Positions 17,451 through 26,399 of a DNA stretch of 64,000 nt are shown here, piece after piece. The translations under genes and the position numbers were made by a program. The stretch is from assembly GCF_024320785.1 (NCBI RefSeq), contig NZ_JANDBC010000002.1:186001-250000 (forward strand), in the 5' to 3' direction. Numbering within the stretch: position 1 is the first letter of the stretch; each line of letters starts with the position of its first letter. Under the pieces are notes generated by a model, which saw only the letters and a list, made by a program, of their open reading frames with translations, was not told where the DNA came from and did no database searches. The DNA is from Gracilimonas sediminicola. GTDB lineage: Bacteria; Bacteroidota; Rhodothermia; Balneolales; Balneolaceae.

Positions 17451-17817
17451 AACCAGAACAATAGCCGGAAACCATTCCGTTGAAATTTTCGGCCCTGTAA
17501 CCCTCGGGCAGCTTAATCTGAATTTCCCGGGTCAGGCATTCTACCTTCCCACAGTTCTTGCACCGAAAATGGAAATGATCGTGGCTGTGATCGTTCACCT
17601 CACAGTTTTCACATAAAGCGAAATACTGTTTCCCGTTTTCCCCAATTACACGGTGTACCAACCCGTCTTCATAAAACCGGTTTAATACACGGTATATCGT
17701 AGCCCGGTCCACGTCGATGCTCAGTGCTTCTTCGATCATTTGATGACTCATGGCCGAATCGGCTGCCTTCAACGTTGATAAGATTTCCGTACTTGATTGT
17801 GTTTTTCTTCTCGGCAT
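17443..17817 (-). CDS. Fur-family metal-responsive transcriptional regulator
   Basis: A 124-residue regulator. The winged helix covers residues 1-75 (IEEALSIDVDRATIYRVLNRFYEDGLVHRV). The dimer and metal domain has a His-rich loop HSHDHFHF, a CKNC pair and a C-terminal CSGC pair, the paired CxxC zinc site of Fur/Zur proteins. Its short length and His-rich centre favour a Zur-like role. It is the first gene of a two-gene unit with the MerC-domain protein, and a near-perfect palindrome lies just upstream, implying autoregulation. Confidence 0.9.
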   Translation of the reverse strand: MPRRKTQSSTEILSTLKAADSAMSHQMIEEALSIDVDRATIYRVLNRFYEDGLVHRVIGENGKQYFALCENCEVNDHSHDHFHFRCKNCGKVECLTREIQIKLPEGYRAENFNGMVSGYCSGCA

Positions 17818-17824
17818 ATTTCTT

Positions 17825-17845
17825 TATTGCGACTAAGTTGCAATA
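17825..17845. promoter_or_regulatory. Candidate Fur/Zur-family operator, 21-bp palindrome
   Basis: Half-sites TATTGCGACT and AGTTGCAATA are arranged about a central A at 17835. Nine of ten base pairs are symmetric; the one mismatch is position 17831 against 17839. It begins 8 bases upstream of the Fur-family ATG, where a repressor would block the promoter or start of its own gene. Confidence 0.7.
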
Positions 17846-18034
17846 ATACGGTTTATTCCACTTCCAGGCAACAGAACAGTTTGTGCCTCTTCAGGTTATT
17901 TGAATATGAACGAGCAATCATTCATACTTTCATGGTGATAAATGAAGTAAAAGAATGTTTGTGCTTCTTCCTATCATCCCTTTGATGTAATACCATCCAA
18001 ATTCAATGTTAGCTGATAACAATACCTCCAAGCT

Positions 18035-19444
18035 ATGAAGACCTCCCTATTTTCTGCTTTTTTACTCACATTCATTTTACTGAATGCCTGCACTTCTAAA
18101 AACCAATCCGAACAGCTTCTTCTAACCGGCCTCCATGTTATTGATATTGAAACCGGTGATATCGCTGAAAATCATTCCATACTTATTGAAGGAAACACCA
18201 TTAAGGACATTTTTGAAGATGGAAGTAAAAATACGGAGGGTGCGAGATCGGTCTCCATGAAAGGTAAATTTGCCATTCCGGGCTTGTGGGATATGCACAT
18301 TCATTTACGCGGTGGGCAGGACCTTATCGGTTCAAACAAAAAAATGCTGCCTCTTTACATTGCCAACGGAGTAACTACTGTTCGGGATGCCGGTGGTGAC
18401 TTAACCTCCACTATTTTTGGATGGCGATCTGAAATTAAGACTGATTCACTGACCGGTCCCTATATCTATACATCCGGGCCAAAAATTGACGGCCCCGATC
18501 CAACCTGGGAAGGCTCTATTGAAGTGCAGAGTAGTGAGGATATCACCCAAGCTCTCGACTCTCTCCAATCCATAGGTGTCGATTATGTAAAGATTTATGA
18601 GAGCACGTTAAGCGGGGAGGCTTACCTGGAAATTATTCGTCAGGCTGAAGAACGCGGGCTTACCGTTACCGGACACATGCCTATGAGCATTTTTATTGAT
18701 GATGCTATTACAGCTGGGTTGGATGGAATTGAACACCTCTATTATGTCTTAAAGGGTACTTCGGATCGGGAAGGAGAAATCACCAGTAAGGTGTATAATG
18801 GTCAGCTTGGGTTTTGGGATGCCGTAGCTGAATTGAATGACAGTTATAATGAAGATACCGCCCGTGTTTTTTATCAGACATTAGCCGATGAAAATGTATA
18901 TGTGGTACCTACACTTCATATTGATGATGTTCTGAGCTTTCTTCATGAAGAAGATCACTCGGGGGATGAGTACTTGCAATATATTCCTGACGACATCCGA
19001 CAAACGTATCAGCGCCGGGTTCGCTCAGCGCAGCGTAGAGATGCGGATGCCATTCAGTTTGAGAAAGAGCTGAATGATCTTTTCAAAAAAGTAACCCGCG
19101 ATATGCAACAAGCAGGCGTGAAGTTATTGGCAGGCTCGGATGCGGGAGCTTATAATTCGTATGTATATCCGGGAATATCGCTCCACCGTGAATTGGCAGC
19201 TTTTGTGAAATCAGGAATAACTCCGTTGCAAGCCCTTCAGGCCTCTTCATATAATGGTGCTCATTTCTTTGGGGATTACAGCCGGGTTGGAAGTATCGAT
19301 GCCGGCAAAAAAGCAGATTTGGTTATTCTGAATTCTAATCCATTATCCGATATACGCAACACTGTGAATATTCACGCTGTTATTGCCAATGGAGAGCTGT
19401 TGACATCCGAATCTTTGAACGAGTTGCCTCAAACTCAAGACTAA
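18035..19444 (+). CDS. Amidohydrolase-family lipoprotein
   Basis: A 469-residue metal-dependent hydrolase of the imidazolonepropionase-like amidohydrolase group. The signal ends in a lipobox (LNAC), so the enzyme should sit in the envelope. The first metal site is GLWDMHIHLRGG (HxH), further ligands are in VTGHMP and GIEHLYY, and the catalytic Asp is in LLAGSDAGAY. The flanking small beta domain is split between the N-terminus (LLLTGLHVIDIETGD) and C-terminus (KADLVILNSNPLSD). The substrate may be a dipeptide, an amide or a cyclic compound; sequence alone does not tell. Confidence 0.87.
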   Translation: MKTSLFSAFLLTFILLNACTSKNQSEQLLLTGLHVIDIETGDIAENHSILIEGNTIKDIFEDGSKNTEGARSVSMKGKFAIPGLWDMHIHLRGGQDLIGSNKKMLPLYIANGVTTVRDAGGDLTSTIFGWRSEIKTDSLTGPYIYTSGPKIDGPDPTWEGSIEVQSSEDITQALDSLQSIGVDYVKIYESTLSGEAYLEIIRQAEERGLTVTGHMPMSIFIDDAITAGLDGIEHLYYVLKGTSDREGEITSKVYNGQLGFWDAVAELNDSYNEDTARVFYQTLADENVYVVPTLHIDDVLSFLHEEDHSGDEYLQYIPDDIRQTYQRRVRSAQRRDADAIQFEKELNDLFKKVTRDMQQAGVKLLAGSDAGAYNSYVYPGISLHRELAAFVKSGITPLQALQASSYNGAHFFGDYSRVGSIDAGKKADLVILNSNPLSDIRNTVNIHAVIANGELLTSESLNELPQTQD

Positions 19445-19457
19445 CCATCACCTTTTA

Positions 19458-19712
19458 CTAATACTGATTGGGGCTCACGAACCGATTAACATCCTCTTTG
19501 CGTTTTTTGCGGTGTTTGGTATCTCTACCGGAGACTCGTTCTCTCCACATTTTAAAGCTGGAGCGCTTCATTTCGGAGCGCATCAGCTCAATGGTTTCAT
19601 CTTCGGTAAGCCCAAACTGAAACTCGATAGCATCAAAGGGAGTTCGGTCTTCCCATGCCATTTCTATTATTCTGCTTTTGTCGGATTGAGATAGGTTGCT
19701 GAAGTTTGCCAT
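19458..19712 (-). CDS. TIGR03643 (DUF2805) family protein
   Basis: An 84-residue basic protein with the conserved core IIEMAWEDRTPFDAIEFQFGLTEDETIELMRSEMK and the tail SSFKMWRERVSGRDTKH. This is the pattern of the short TIGR03643 family, found in marine Bacteroidota, cyanobacteria and proteobacteria, function unknown. The helix-turn-helix-like middle suggests nucleic-acid binding, but this is only an impression. It lies 14 bases from the convergent amidohydrolase stop. Confidence 0.85.
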   Translation of the reverse strand: MANFSNLSQSDKSRIIEMAWEDRTPFDAIEFQFGLTEDETIELMRSEMKRSSFKMWRERVSGRDTKHRKKRKEDVNRFVSPNQY

Positions 19713-19884
19713 GGTTTATGCTTTTGTCAGCAATACAATTTAGCTGGTCATTTCAATCCATATTTAAGCAAGATATTCTCTGGGTTAAGAAATCGACTTC
19801 GTGGTTTCCAATATCAACTGCTGTTCCATACTTTTGAGCTCAACGTTCTGCGATTAACAATGTAACCCTTACTCCTTATTAAAG

Positions 19885-20649
19885 ATGATCAGACCATACA
19901 TTTTAGCTGAGACCAACTGGAAGAACCTGAAAGATGCCGACTTCGAGCTCGCTATCCTTCCCTGGGGCGCAACCGAGGCACATAATTACCATCTACCCTA
20001 CGCTACTGATGTCATTGAAGCAGATCATATCGCTGCAGAATCAGCCCGAATCGCCTGGGAAGAGGGTTCCAAAGTCATCGTTCTGCCAACTATCCCTTTT
20101 GGGGTGAATACCGGGCAACCCGATATTTACCTTGATATGAACCTAAACCCAAGCACCCAGTTTGCCATTCTTAAAGATGTGATCACGGTATTAAACCGTC
20201 AGGGAATTCATAAACTTCTGATCTTCAACAGCCATGGAGGAAATAACTTCAAACCGATAGTAAGGGAACTTGGGCTGGAATTTCCCGACATGTTTCTTTG
20301 CGTAGCCGATTGGTTTAAATCGCTCGACAAAAAGCAGTTTTTTGATGAAGATGGAGATCATGCGGATGAACTTGAAACCAGTTTACTCTTACATCTAAGG
20401 CCCGATTTGGTTTTACCACTCGATGAAGCAGGTCCGGGCAGTGAACGAAAGAGCAAAATAAAAGCACTGACAGAAGACTGGGCATGGGCTGAACGGCCAT
20501 GGTCTCAGGTAACCGACGATACCGGAATAGGTAATCCAAAAAAAGCTTCTGCCGAAAAGGGCGAAAAGTATTTCAAAGCGGTGACCCAAAAAATGGCCAG
20601 GTTCATGATTGAGCTCGCCCGGGCAGATAAAGACGATTTATATGAATAA
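19885..20649 (+). CDS. Creatininase-family amidohydrolase
   Basis: A 254-residue metal-dependent amidohydrolase. The conserved ligands are visible: Glu and His in LPWGATEAHNYHLPYATD, the FNSHGGNN loop, and GDHADELETSLLLHL. The family includes creatinine amidohydrolase, mycofactocin MftE and the riboflavin-pathway enzyme ArfB. No mycofactocin or riboflavin genes are adjacent, so the substrate is unknown. The gene ends 2 bases before the convergent BI-1 gene. Confidence 0.88.
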   Translation: MIRPYILAETNWKNLKDADFELAILPWGATEAHNYHLPYATDVIEADHIAAESARIAWEEGSKVIVLPTIPFGVNTGQPDIYLDMNLNPSTQFAILKDVITVLNRQGIHKLLIFNSHGGNNFKPIVRELGLEFPDMFLCVADWFKSLDKKQFFDEDGDHADELETSLLLHLRPDLVLPLDEAGPGSERKSKIKALTEDWAWAERPWSQVTDDTGIGNPKKASAEKGEKYFKAVTQKMARFMIELARADKDDLYE

Positions 20650-20651
20650 AA

Positions 20652-21344
20652 TTACCGCCGGTCTCCGAAAATTCGCAACAAGAAAATAAACATGTTAATG
20701 AAGTCGAGGTATAAGGCAAGGGCTCCCATAATAGCGCCTTTGCTTCCCTCCTCGGATTCTACATCCACTTCCAGGCTCATCTTTTTCATCTTCTGTGTAT
20801 CGTAGGCAGTCAATCCCACAAAAACCAGCACACCTATGTAGGTTATGCCCCAGTAGAGCATTTCACTATGAACGAATATATTCACAACGGTGGCAATGAT
20901 AATCCCAATCAGCCCCATAAAGGCAATGTTACCAATGCTGGAAAGGTCCTTTTTGGTGAAATACCCGTAGGCGCTCGTCACCCCGAATGTACCGGCCGTT
21001 ATAAAAAACGTTGAAGCAATAGAAGCCGAGGTATAAACCAGAAATAAAATAGAGAATGTGAGCCCATTTAGTGCCGAGTACAACAAGAAAAGCCCGATGG
21101 CCATGCTTGCATTCATGCTGTTGATTCTTCCTGACAGCCAAACTACCAGACCGAGTTCAGCTATAATAATGCCAAAAAATAAAATCTGGTTTTGAGCCAT
21201 AGTCTCCACAAAACCGGAATCGACCACACGCAGAGCCACAAAGCCGGTAATGGCAAGGGCAAGGGCCATCCAGCCATAAACTTTATTGATGAAACCGGAC
21301 TGTATTGATTTTACCTGTTCTGCTGTAAGATGCTGTGTATTCAT
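20652..21344 (-). CDS. Bax inhibitor-1/YccA family membrane protein
   Basis: A 230-residue integral membrane protein with about seven helices, beginning IQSGFINKVYGWMALALAITGFVAL. It includes FGVTSAYGYFTKKDLSSIG and AYDTQKMKKM, and ends with LYLDFINMFIFLLRIFGDRR, the family's C-terminal signature. BI-1 proteins form calcium-leak channels in some bacteria, and YccA modulates the FtsH protease in E. coli. Which role applies here is not visible. Confidence 0.92.
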   Translation of the reverse strand: MNTQHLTAEQVKSIQSGFINKVYGWMALALAITGFVALRVVDSGFVETMAQNQILFFGIIIAELGLVVWLSGRINSMNASMAIGLFLLYSALNGLTFSILFLVYTSASIASTFFITAGTFGVTSAYGYFTKKDLSSIGNIAFMGLIGIIIATVVNIFVHSEMLYWGITYIGVLVFVGLTAYDTQKMKKMSLEVDVESEEGSKGAIMGALALYLDFINMFIFLLRIFGDRR

Positions 21345-21539
21345 TGCTGCTTTTAATAAAGAATTAGTTCAGTTACTATTCACCTGTGATAACAAGTTCA
21401 CAAAACCTTCAAAAATAAATTTTATTGTGCGGTTGAAAATACTAAAACTTCTTGCCGTTTGTGTACTCTGTATACTAATAATTGCAGGTTTAGTTTTTCT
21501 ATTTGAATGGATTATCTAACAAAAAAAACTGAGGTTACT

Positions 21540-21749
21540 ATGAAAAAGAATATGGGTTCTGCTGATAAAATTATACGCTTTGTTTTAGCGATTATATTTG
21601 TTGCTCTTTACTTCACAGGAACGGTTACCGGTACATTAGGCATCGTATTATTGGTACTGGCCGGAGTATTTGTGCTTACAAGCCTGGTAAGCTTCTGCCC
21701 CCTGTATGCACCATTTGGGCTGAAGACATGTAAGACATCGGTGGAGTAA
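21540..21749 (+). CDS. DUF2892 (YgaP-like transmembrane) protein
   Basis: A protein of about 69 residues with two transmembrane helices and the ending SFCPLYAPFGLKTCKTS, which is typical of DUF2892. The ATG at 21540 with GAGG at 21531-21534 is preferred over an in-frame ATG at 21507, because the family begins with MKKNMGSADKIIRF. The paired cysteines (FCPLY and KTC) are conserved in the family, whose larger relatives carry rhodanese domains. A bidirectional terminator follows. Confidence 0.85.
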   Translation: MKKNMGSADKIIRFVLAIIFVALYFTGTVTGTLGIVLLVLAGVFVLTSLVSFCPLYAPFGLKTCKTSVE

Positions 21750-21789
21750 AACAATTACGATCACCTGAACTGATTTTAATCAGTATAAA

Positions 21790-21813
21790 AAAGGGCGCAC
21801 TATTGCGCCCTTT
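21790..21813. terminator. Bidirectional intrinsic terminator
   Basis: A 10-bp perfect stem, AAAGGGCGCA / TGCGCCCTTT, with loop CTAT and A/T runs on both sides. It lies between the convergent DUF2892 and DUF5916 genes and can serve both. Confidence 0.85.
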
Positions 21814-21845
21814 CTGATATATCTATGTATACATGAATAAGGTTA

Positions 21846-24560
21846 TCAGGTACCGAACCAGTAGCTCAGTTTCACGAGAAATACATTGGTTGGTTTGGCA
21901 CTGAAGAGGCCATCCAGATCTCTGCCGAGATCGAAATTACCCATTCTAACAAAGTCATCCCGTTGTTGCTGCCACACAAGAAACAGAGTCGATCCCGGGG
22001 CATATTCCCATCGGAATACCGCGTTACCTTGTACTGAACGGAAGTTAAAATCCGGATCACGGAAATTAAAAGCCGGCGAACCTCCTGCTCCATCGGGATC
22101 TACGGAGTACTCGTCTCCTGCTTTGCTGATGGTTCCCTTATCTTCCCCGTATCGGTCAAAATTATAAGTTCGCGGTTCAGCAAATTCCTTAAAGTGCGTG
22201 TATTCACCGCTGGCTATAAACGGACGCACATAAGTTTGCAAACTCATGGTTGGTGAGAAGGTCCAGTTTACCCTTACGCTGGTCATAAACCTTCGCTGCT
22301 TTATATCCGCAAATACATACCGGTTGCCATAGGTGTCGGTAGCGTTGGCATCTTGAACTTTGGTCACGTACTGATCCGTGTCCCGCTGATAACCAAACTC
22401 CGGGGAAACTGATATTTGAATAAATGTGGTAGGCAGAAAGGTAACCCCCATCCAAATATTATTATCAAATTCACCGGAAACATCCTGTCGCTGAAAAGTG
22501 CCAAAATGAAACGACACATCTTTATTTTGATTGGTACTCAGGTTCAGATTAAAATTCCAGTCCCTCGGCCGCTCCATTACAGGGCCACCACGGGTGGTGC
22601 GATCCATTAACTGATCACCGGATACATTTGCGTTGTAGTTGAAAGTCCAGAGGTTATCAAAGCGCATGAAGCCACCGGTTCCATACCAGTTGTTGATCAT
22701 ATCTCCATCATAATTCCATGCATTCCCTTTAAATAACCATGTCTCAAAGTATTGTAACAGCTTAGGGTCAGTCTCCCGGAAAATCAGCCCTCCGTTTATA
22801 GATCTGTAATCGGCTCTGTTTTGGAAGCCGATGTCATTCGTCTCATATCCGGGAGAAACATCCGAATAGGTTAAAGAAGTCATCCAGTTATCATCTCCCC
22901 CTCTTTTCTGGATACTTATTTCTGTCGCAAAACCGGACAAGCTTGTTTTATTTGGATTTACCGAAAGCTGATCCGAATCTACGCGGTCATAATGCCTGAC
23001 CGGTGAAGTTTGGGCTCGCTGAATAGCTTCTTTTGAACCGTTTATCACACTATAGGAAAAAGCACCGCTTGTAATCCAGTTGCGGTCGTTGAAACTATGT
23101 TCAAAATCCACACCACCCAGATAGGCGGATGAGCGAAGGAAGTCCTCGAAGTAGGTTCCATCAATACTGCGGTTTACAGCGCTGGCGAAACCCCCGAAGT
23201 AGGTGTTGCCTGAATTAAAATCTTTCTTGGTTCGTGCCACCATATAGTTGGTGGCCGGTTCAACAGCAAAAGAGCTTTCATTTCCGGAAGGTGCCGTATA
23301 TAGGGCTTCCTCTTCTAAAGTATAAGCGTCAAGAAAACCAATAGACCATCCGTTTTGGGTTTTTCCGCTCACTTTGGCGGCCGCTGCAATGGTCGTCAAA
23401 TCCGGACGATCTACATAATCCGCATTAACTCCTGCCCTGTTTGGTGTCCCCTGGGGTGCTCTTCCAATCCTCCTGGAATAAAAGGTAACGGGATTTCCAA
23501 AGCGGCTGAATGTCTTGGTATTGCCGAATTGAAAGATATCATTCCCTTCAAGGAAAAAAGGCCTGCGTTCGGAGAAAAAGTTTTCGTTGGCCGTTAAATT
23601 AATCACTGCCGGATCAGCCTCAACTTGTCCAAAATCCGGGTTTATTGTCGCTGTCAGGGTGAGATCGGAGGTAAGGCCGTACTTAATATCGCCTCCGACT
23701 CCCGCTCCCAATTCATTCCGGCTGTAATAAGGATTATCTGTACTTATAGATGGAACACGGGTTAAATCAGCCGACACATAAGGAATAACTTCCAATCGGC
23801 GTGGCTCTTTCAGGTTCTGAATTCCATTAAGTCTTCCAAACTTGGAAACAATACCGGTTTCGTTCTGTGAGGTAGGTGCCCAAAAGGATATTTCGCCATT
23901 ACGGGCAATCCTTCTCTGAAAATTAACCCCCCACGATTGCTCTTCATCATTGGAGCTGAAGCGCAACTGTGAAAGGGGAATTTTCATCTCTGCTGACCAG
24001 CCGTTTTCTAAAATTTTTGTTTCTGCCTGCCAAACAGCATCCCAAAGCTGATCTTCATCAGTATCATCATAAAGCAGGATATCTTTTTGCACACCCCGTG
24101 GATTTATTGCAAAGGTAAAAGCCGTTCTTTTGTCGTTGTAGCTGTCAAACAGTACATACACCCAGTCGCTGGCCTCATCACCATCACGCCGAAAAAGTGG
24201 GGCATTAATGGAATCCGGAGCCGAGTCGTAGGCCATTATTCCTACAAATATATATTCATTGGTATATAGCAGCTGAACCTCTGTATTTTCAGAAGCCGCA
24301 CTGCCATCGTCCGGCGCGCGCTGCGTGAATTGAGTTGCAATCGGGACGTTCTTCCAAATAGACTCATTTAAAAGTCCGTCTAACACAATTTCATTTTCAC
24401 CATCAATCCTGATGGCCTGCATGGCGGGATTATCCGCCGTTCCTCTTCTTACATCATCTGTTTTAATGGCAATAGTGTCTGTTTGTTTTTGATAGGAAGT
24501 CTGTGCAAACAAGTTGACACAAAGACATACCATTGCCATAGTAGTATATACGCGCTTCAT
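21846..24560 (-). CDS. DUF5916 outer-membrane protein with N-terminal CBM9-like domain
   Basis: A 904-residue exported protein (signal peptide MKRVYTTMAMVCLCVNLFAQ). Residues about 45-250 form a carbohydrate-binding family 9-like beta sandwich (AIRIDGENEIVLDGLLNESIWKNVPIATQF, IFVGIMAYDS, GWSAEMKIPLSQLRF). The rest is a long beta barrel of alternating strands ending in WFGT (FLVKLSYWFGT). From memory the family is common in Bacteroidota and Rhodothermota and has no proven function; transport or a surface hydrolase role has been guessed. It sits just downstream of the DUF4097 operon and has its own candidate ECF promoter resembling that of the sigma operon. Confidence 0.85.
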   Translation of the reverse strand: MKRVYTTMAMVCLCVNLFAQTSYQKQTDTIAIKTDDVRRGTADNPAMQAIRIDGENEIVLDGLLNESIWKNVPIATQFTQRAPDDGSAASENTEVQLLYTNEYIFVGIMAYDSAPDSINAPLFRRDGDEASDWVYVLFDSYNDKRTAFTFAINPRGVQKDILLYDDTDEDQLWDAVWQAETKILENGWSAEMKIPLSQLRFSSNDEEQSWGVNFQRRIARNGEISFWAPTSQNETGIVSKFGRLNGIQNLKEPRRLEVIPYVSADLTRVPSISTDNPYYSRNELGAGVGGDIKYGLTSDLTLTATINPDFGQVEADPAVINLTANENFFSERRPFFLEGNDIFQFGNTKTFSRFGNPVTFYSRRIGRAPQGTPNRAGVNADYVDRPDLTTIAAAAKVSGKTQNGWSIGFLDAYTLEEEALYTAPSGNESSFAVEPATNYMVARTKKDFNSGNTYFGGFASAVNRSIDGTYFEDFLRSSAYLGGVDFEHSFNDRNWITSGAFSYSVINGSKEAIQRAQTSPVRHYDRVDSDQLSVNPNKTSLSGFATEISIQKRGGDDNWMTSLTYSDVSPGYETNDIGFQNRADYRSINGGLIFRETDPKLLQYFETWLFKGNAWNYDGDMINNWYGTGGFMRFDNLWTFNYNANVSGDQLMDRTTRGGPVMERPRDWNFNLNLSTNQNKDVSFHFGTFQRQDVSGEFDNNIWMGVTFLPTTFIQISVSPEFGYQRDTDQYVTKVQDANATDTYGNRYVFADIKQRRFMTSVRVNWTFSPTMSLQTYVRPFIASGEYTHFKEFAEPRTYNFDRYGEDKGTISKAGDEYSVDPDGAGGSPAFNFRDPDFNFRSVQGNAVFRWEYAPGSTLFLVWQQQRDDFVRMGNFDLGRDLDGLFSAKPTNVFLVKLSYWFGT

Positions 24561-24634
24561 AGTTTTGGGGATTTTTAAAGAGGAGTCCTATCCCTGCAAG
24601 CCTCTTGGCTTAAATGGCTTACAGCTCCAGTTAT

Positions 24635-24673
24635 GGTTTCAACCTTTAGACGATTTGATTCTAAAAAGGTTGC
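24635..24673 (-). promoter_or_regulatory. Candidate ECF-sigma promoter or palindromic operator upstream of DUF5916
   Basis: On the minus strand: AACCTTTTT, 11 bases, then GTCTAAAGGTTGAAACC. The arrangement and wording match the site at 27768-27808 in front of the ECF sigma gene. CAACCTTT and AAAGGTTG also form an 8-bp perfect inverted repeat, so a dimeric regulator could bind instead. It lies 75-113 bases before the DUF5916 start. Confidence 0.55.
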
Positions 24674-24682
24674 TGTAAAAAA

Positions 24683-25489
24683 TTATTTTTTACGAATTGA
24701 AATATCTCCATGCAATGTTTTGAACAGAAATTCGGGTCCGCCTCCATTCACTTTTCCAAATATCCATTTGTTCACGGCCACACGGTACTCTCCATCTTTG
24801 GTATTCACTTCCGGTTTAGAAGAAGTCCGGTCGATCTCCATATCGAAATTGGTGTACACATCGCCCCACTCCGTTTTCATTTTTGCGGTGAATTTGGCAT
24901 CCGCCGGAAAGGATACTTCGATATCTCCATTCACCCCGGTAAAAGACATGGGTGCGTTTGCGGTAATCTCATTGAAATCAATTTCAATATCTCCGTTTAC
25001 ACTATTAACCAACACCGTACCGGAGATATCACTTAGCTCTACATCACCATTTACAGCACTAATTTCCAACTCACCCGAAAGGCCGGATACCGTTACATCA
25101 CCCTGTACCGTGTTCAGCTTAAGAGAGAAGTTTCGTGGAACGTAGATAATCATTTCCAGGTCATCGTTCGGCATGGGGCCGGTGTTTACCCGTACCTCGT
25201 TATTGTCTTCGGTTACCTCAATACCTACGCCTCCGCCTGAAATTCGACGCATACCGTTTCTTATGGAATCTCTTTCGTCATCGGCATTATCACTGTCATA
25301 ATTCACAATTACATTATTCTTGTCGTGTGCTCTGATCTCAACTTCATCGGAGAAGTTCGCCGCCACAATCAGTTTTCCGGGTTCACCGGGATTCGATAGC
25401 GGTATTTCCAGGTTATTCTGAGCAAGGGCCGGGATGGAAATCAGGCCAACAGTAAGGATGAAAAGCAATTTTTTAAATGATCTATACAT
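24683..25489 (-). CDS. DUF4097 beta-helix/adhesin-like exported protein
   Basis: A 268-residue protein with a signal peptide ending at IPALAQ. The mature part is a run of short strands with the DUF4097 pattern: LKLNTVQGDVTVSGLSGELEISAVNGDVELSDISGTVLVNSVNGDIEIDF, each unit placing NGD or QGD at a turn. Such right-handed beta stacks are frequent behind ECF sigma/anti-sigma pairs in Bacteroidota. It is the last gene of the four-gene operon, 11 bases after the paralogue at 25501. Probable envelope role; no enzyme motif. Confidence 0.85.
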   Translation of the reverse strand: MYRSFKKLLFILTVGLISIPALAQNNLEIPLSNPGEPGKLIVAANFSDEVEIRAHDKNNVIVNYDSDNADDERDSIRNGMRRISGGGVGIEVTEDNNEVRVNTGPMPNDDLEMIIYVPRNFSLKLNTVQGDVTVSGLSGELEISAVNGDVELSDISGTVLVNSVNGDIEIDFNEITANAPMSFTGVNGDIEVSFPADAKFTAKMKTEWGDVYTNFDMEIDRTSSKPEVNTKDGEYRVAVNKWIFGKVNGGGPEFLFKTLHGDISIRKK

Positions 25490-25500
25490 GATTTTTCTCT

Positions 25501-26391
25501 TTATGATTTTCTTTGTTTGATATAAGCGTTTCCATTTAAAAGGCGGAACCGCAGTTCAGGACCGCCTTCGCCAATTTGAATAGGAGATGTTTGCTCGATG
25601 CTGTACCGGATTGTCCCATCCTGACTTTTATTTACCCGGTTAGGCAAGTATTCAATATTGTTGAAGTCGGTATATAGTTCACCGTGTAAACTTTTGAAGG
25701 TTACAACAGCAGACAAATTTTTTGGTGCGTACACTTCGATGGTACCATTCACTGTATGAAATTCAGAATCTTGTTCGGGGGCCTCAGCAAATTCAACCCG
25801 GATATTACCGTTCACGGTGTTGGCATCCACTTTTCCGGCCGCATCATTCACAAAAACACTTCCGTTTACATTATTCGCTTTTACCCCCGTAGTCATACCG
25901 GAAACTACAACCTCCCCGCCGTTGATGGTTGAAATCTCTGACATGAGATAATGCGGAATTTTAAGCTGAAGATTGAATTCAAAATTCAGCCGATCATCAT
26001 CTCCATACCTGTTTTTCTTTCTTCTTTGGTAATTGTAATGGAGTTTATCCCCCTCGATTTTTACTTCCATTCCGGGCTGACGTACAAATATGAAAATACT
26101 GTTGTTCCCATCAAGCCGGTCCAGGTAAATCTCATCCGGATTAAAATCACCGATTAACCTCGGCTTACTTGTAACTATTTTTGTTCCTGTGATAATGATT
26201 TCATCTCCATCATACCCTTCGGCATTTAAATCCCCGTTAATATTCTTCATATGAAAGAAGGTCTCTGCATTAAACTCTGAGGCCGGTATTCTGATTTCAA
26301 CATCCTCCTGCGCCCGTTGGGATGAAACCGATGTCTGGGCTTCAGCTGAAGTGCTCACCAAAAATATCCCAAGTAACAATATTGTCTTCAT
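25501..26391 (-). CDS. DUF4097-family exported protein (paralogue)
   Basis: A protein of about 296 residues with signal peptide MKTILLLGIFLVSTSAEAQ. The ATG at 26391 is preferred over the in-frame GTG at 26403, because a GAGAG ribosome-binding sequence precedes it at the right distance and the signal peptide then starts normally. The body carries INGDLNAEGYDGDEIIITG, INGGEVVVSGMTTGVKANNVNGSVFVNDAAGKVDANTVNGNIRVEF, the same strand-turn repeats as its neighbour. It begins 8 bases after the anti-sigma stop, so the genes are co-transcribed. Confidence 0.85.
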   Translation of the reverse strand: MKTILLLGIFLVSTSAEAQTSVSSQRAQEDVEIRIPASEFNAETFFHMKNINGDLNAEGYDGDEIIITGTKIVTSKPRLIGDFNPDEIYLDRLDGNNSIFIFVRQPGMEVKIEGDKLHYNYQRRKKNRYGDDDRLNFEFNLQLKIPHYLMSEISTINGGEVVVSGMTTGVKANNVNGSVFVNDAAGKVDANTVNGNIRVEFAEAPEQDSEFHTVNGTIEVYAPKNLSAVVTFKSLHGELYTDFNNIEYLPNRVNKSQDGTIRYSIEQTSPIQIGEGGPELRFRLLNGNAYIKQRKS

Positions 26392-26399
26392 AATCTCTC

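Noticed and set aside
21430-21519. A GTG-started 30-residue hydrophobic peptide just before the DUF2892 gene
   Set aside because: It has no ribosome-binding site and no conserved feature beyond one hydrophobic helix, which is easily produced by chance in AT-rich DNA.
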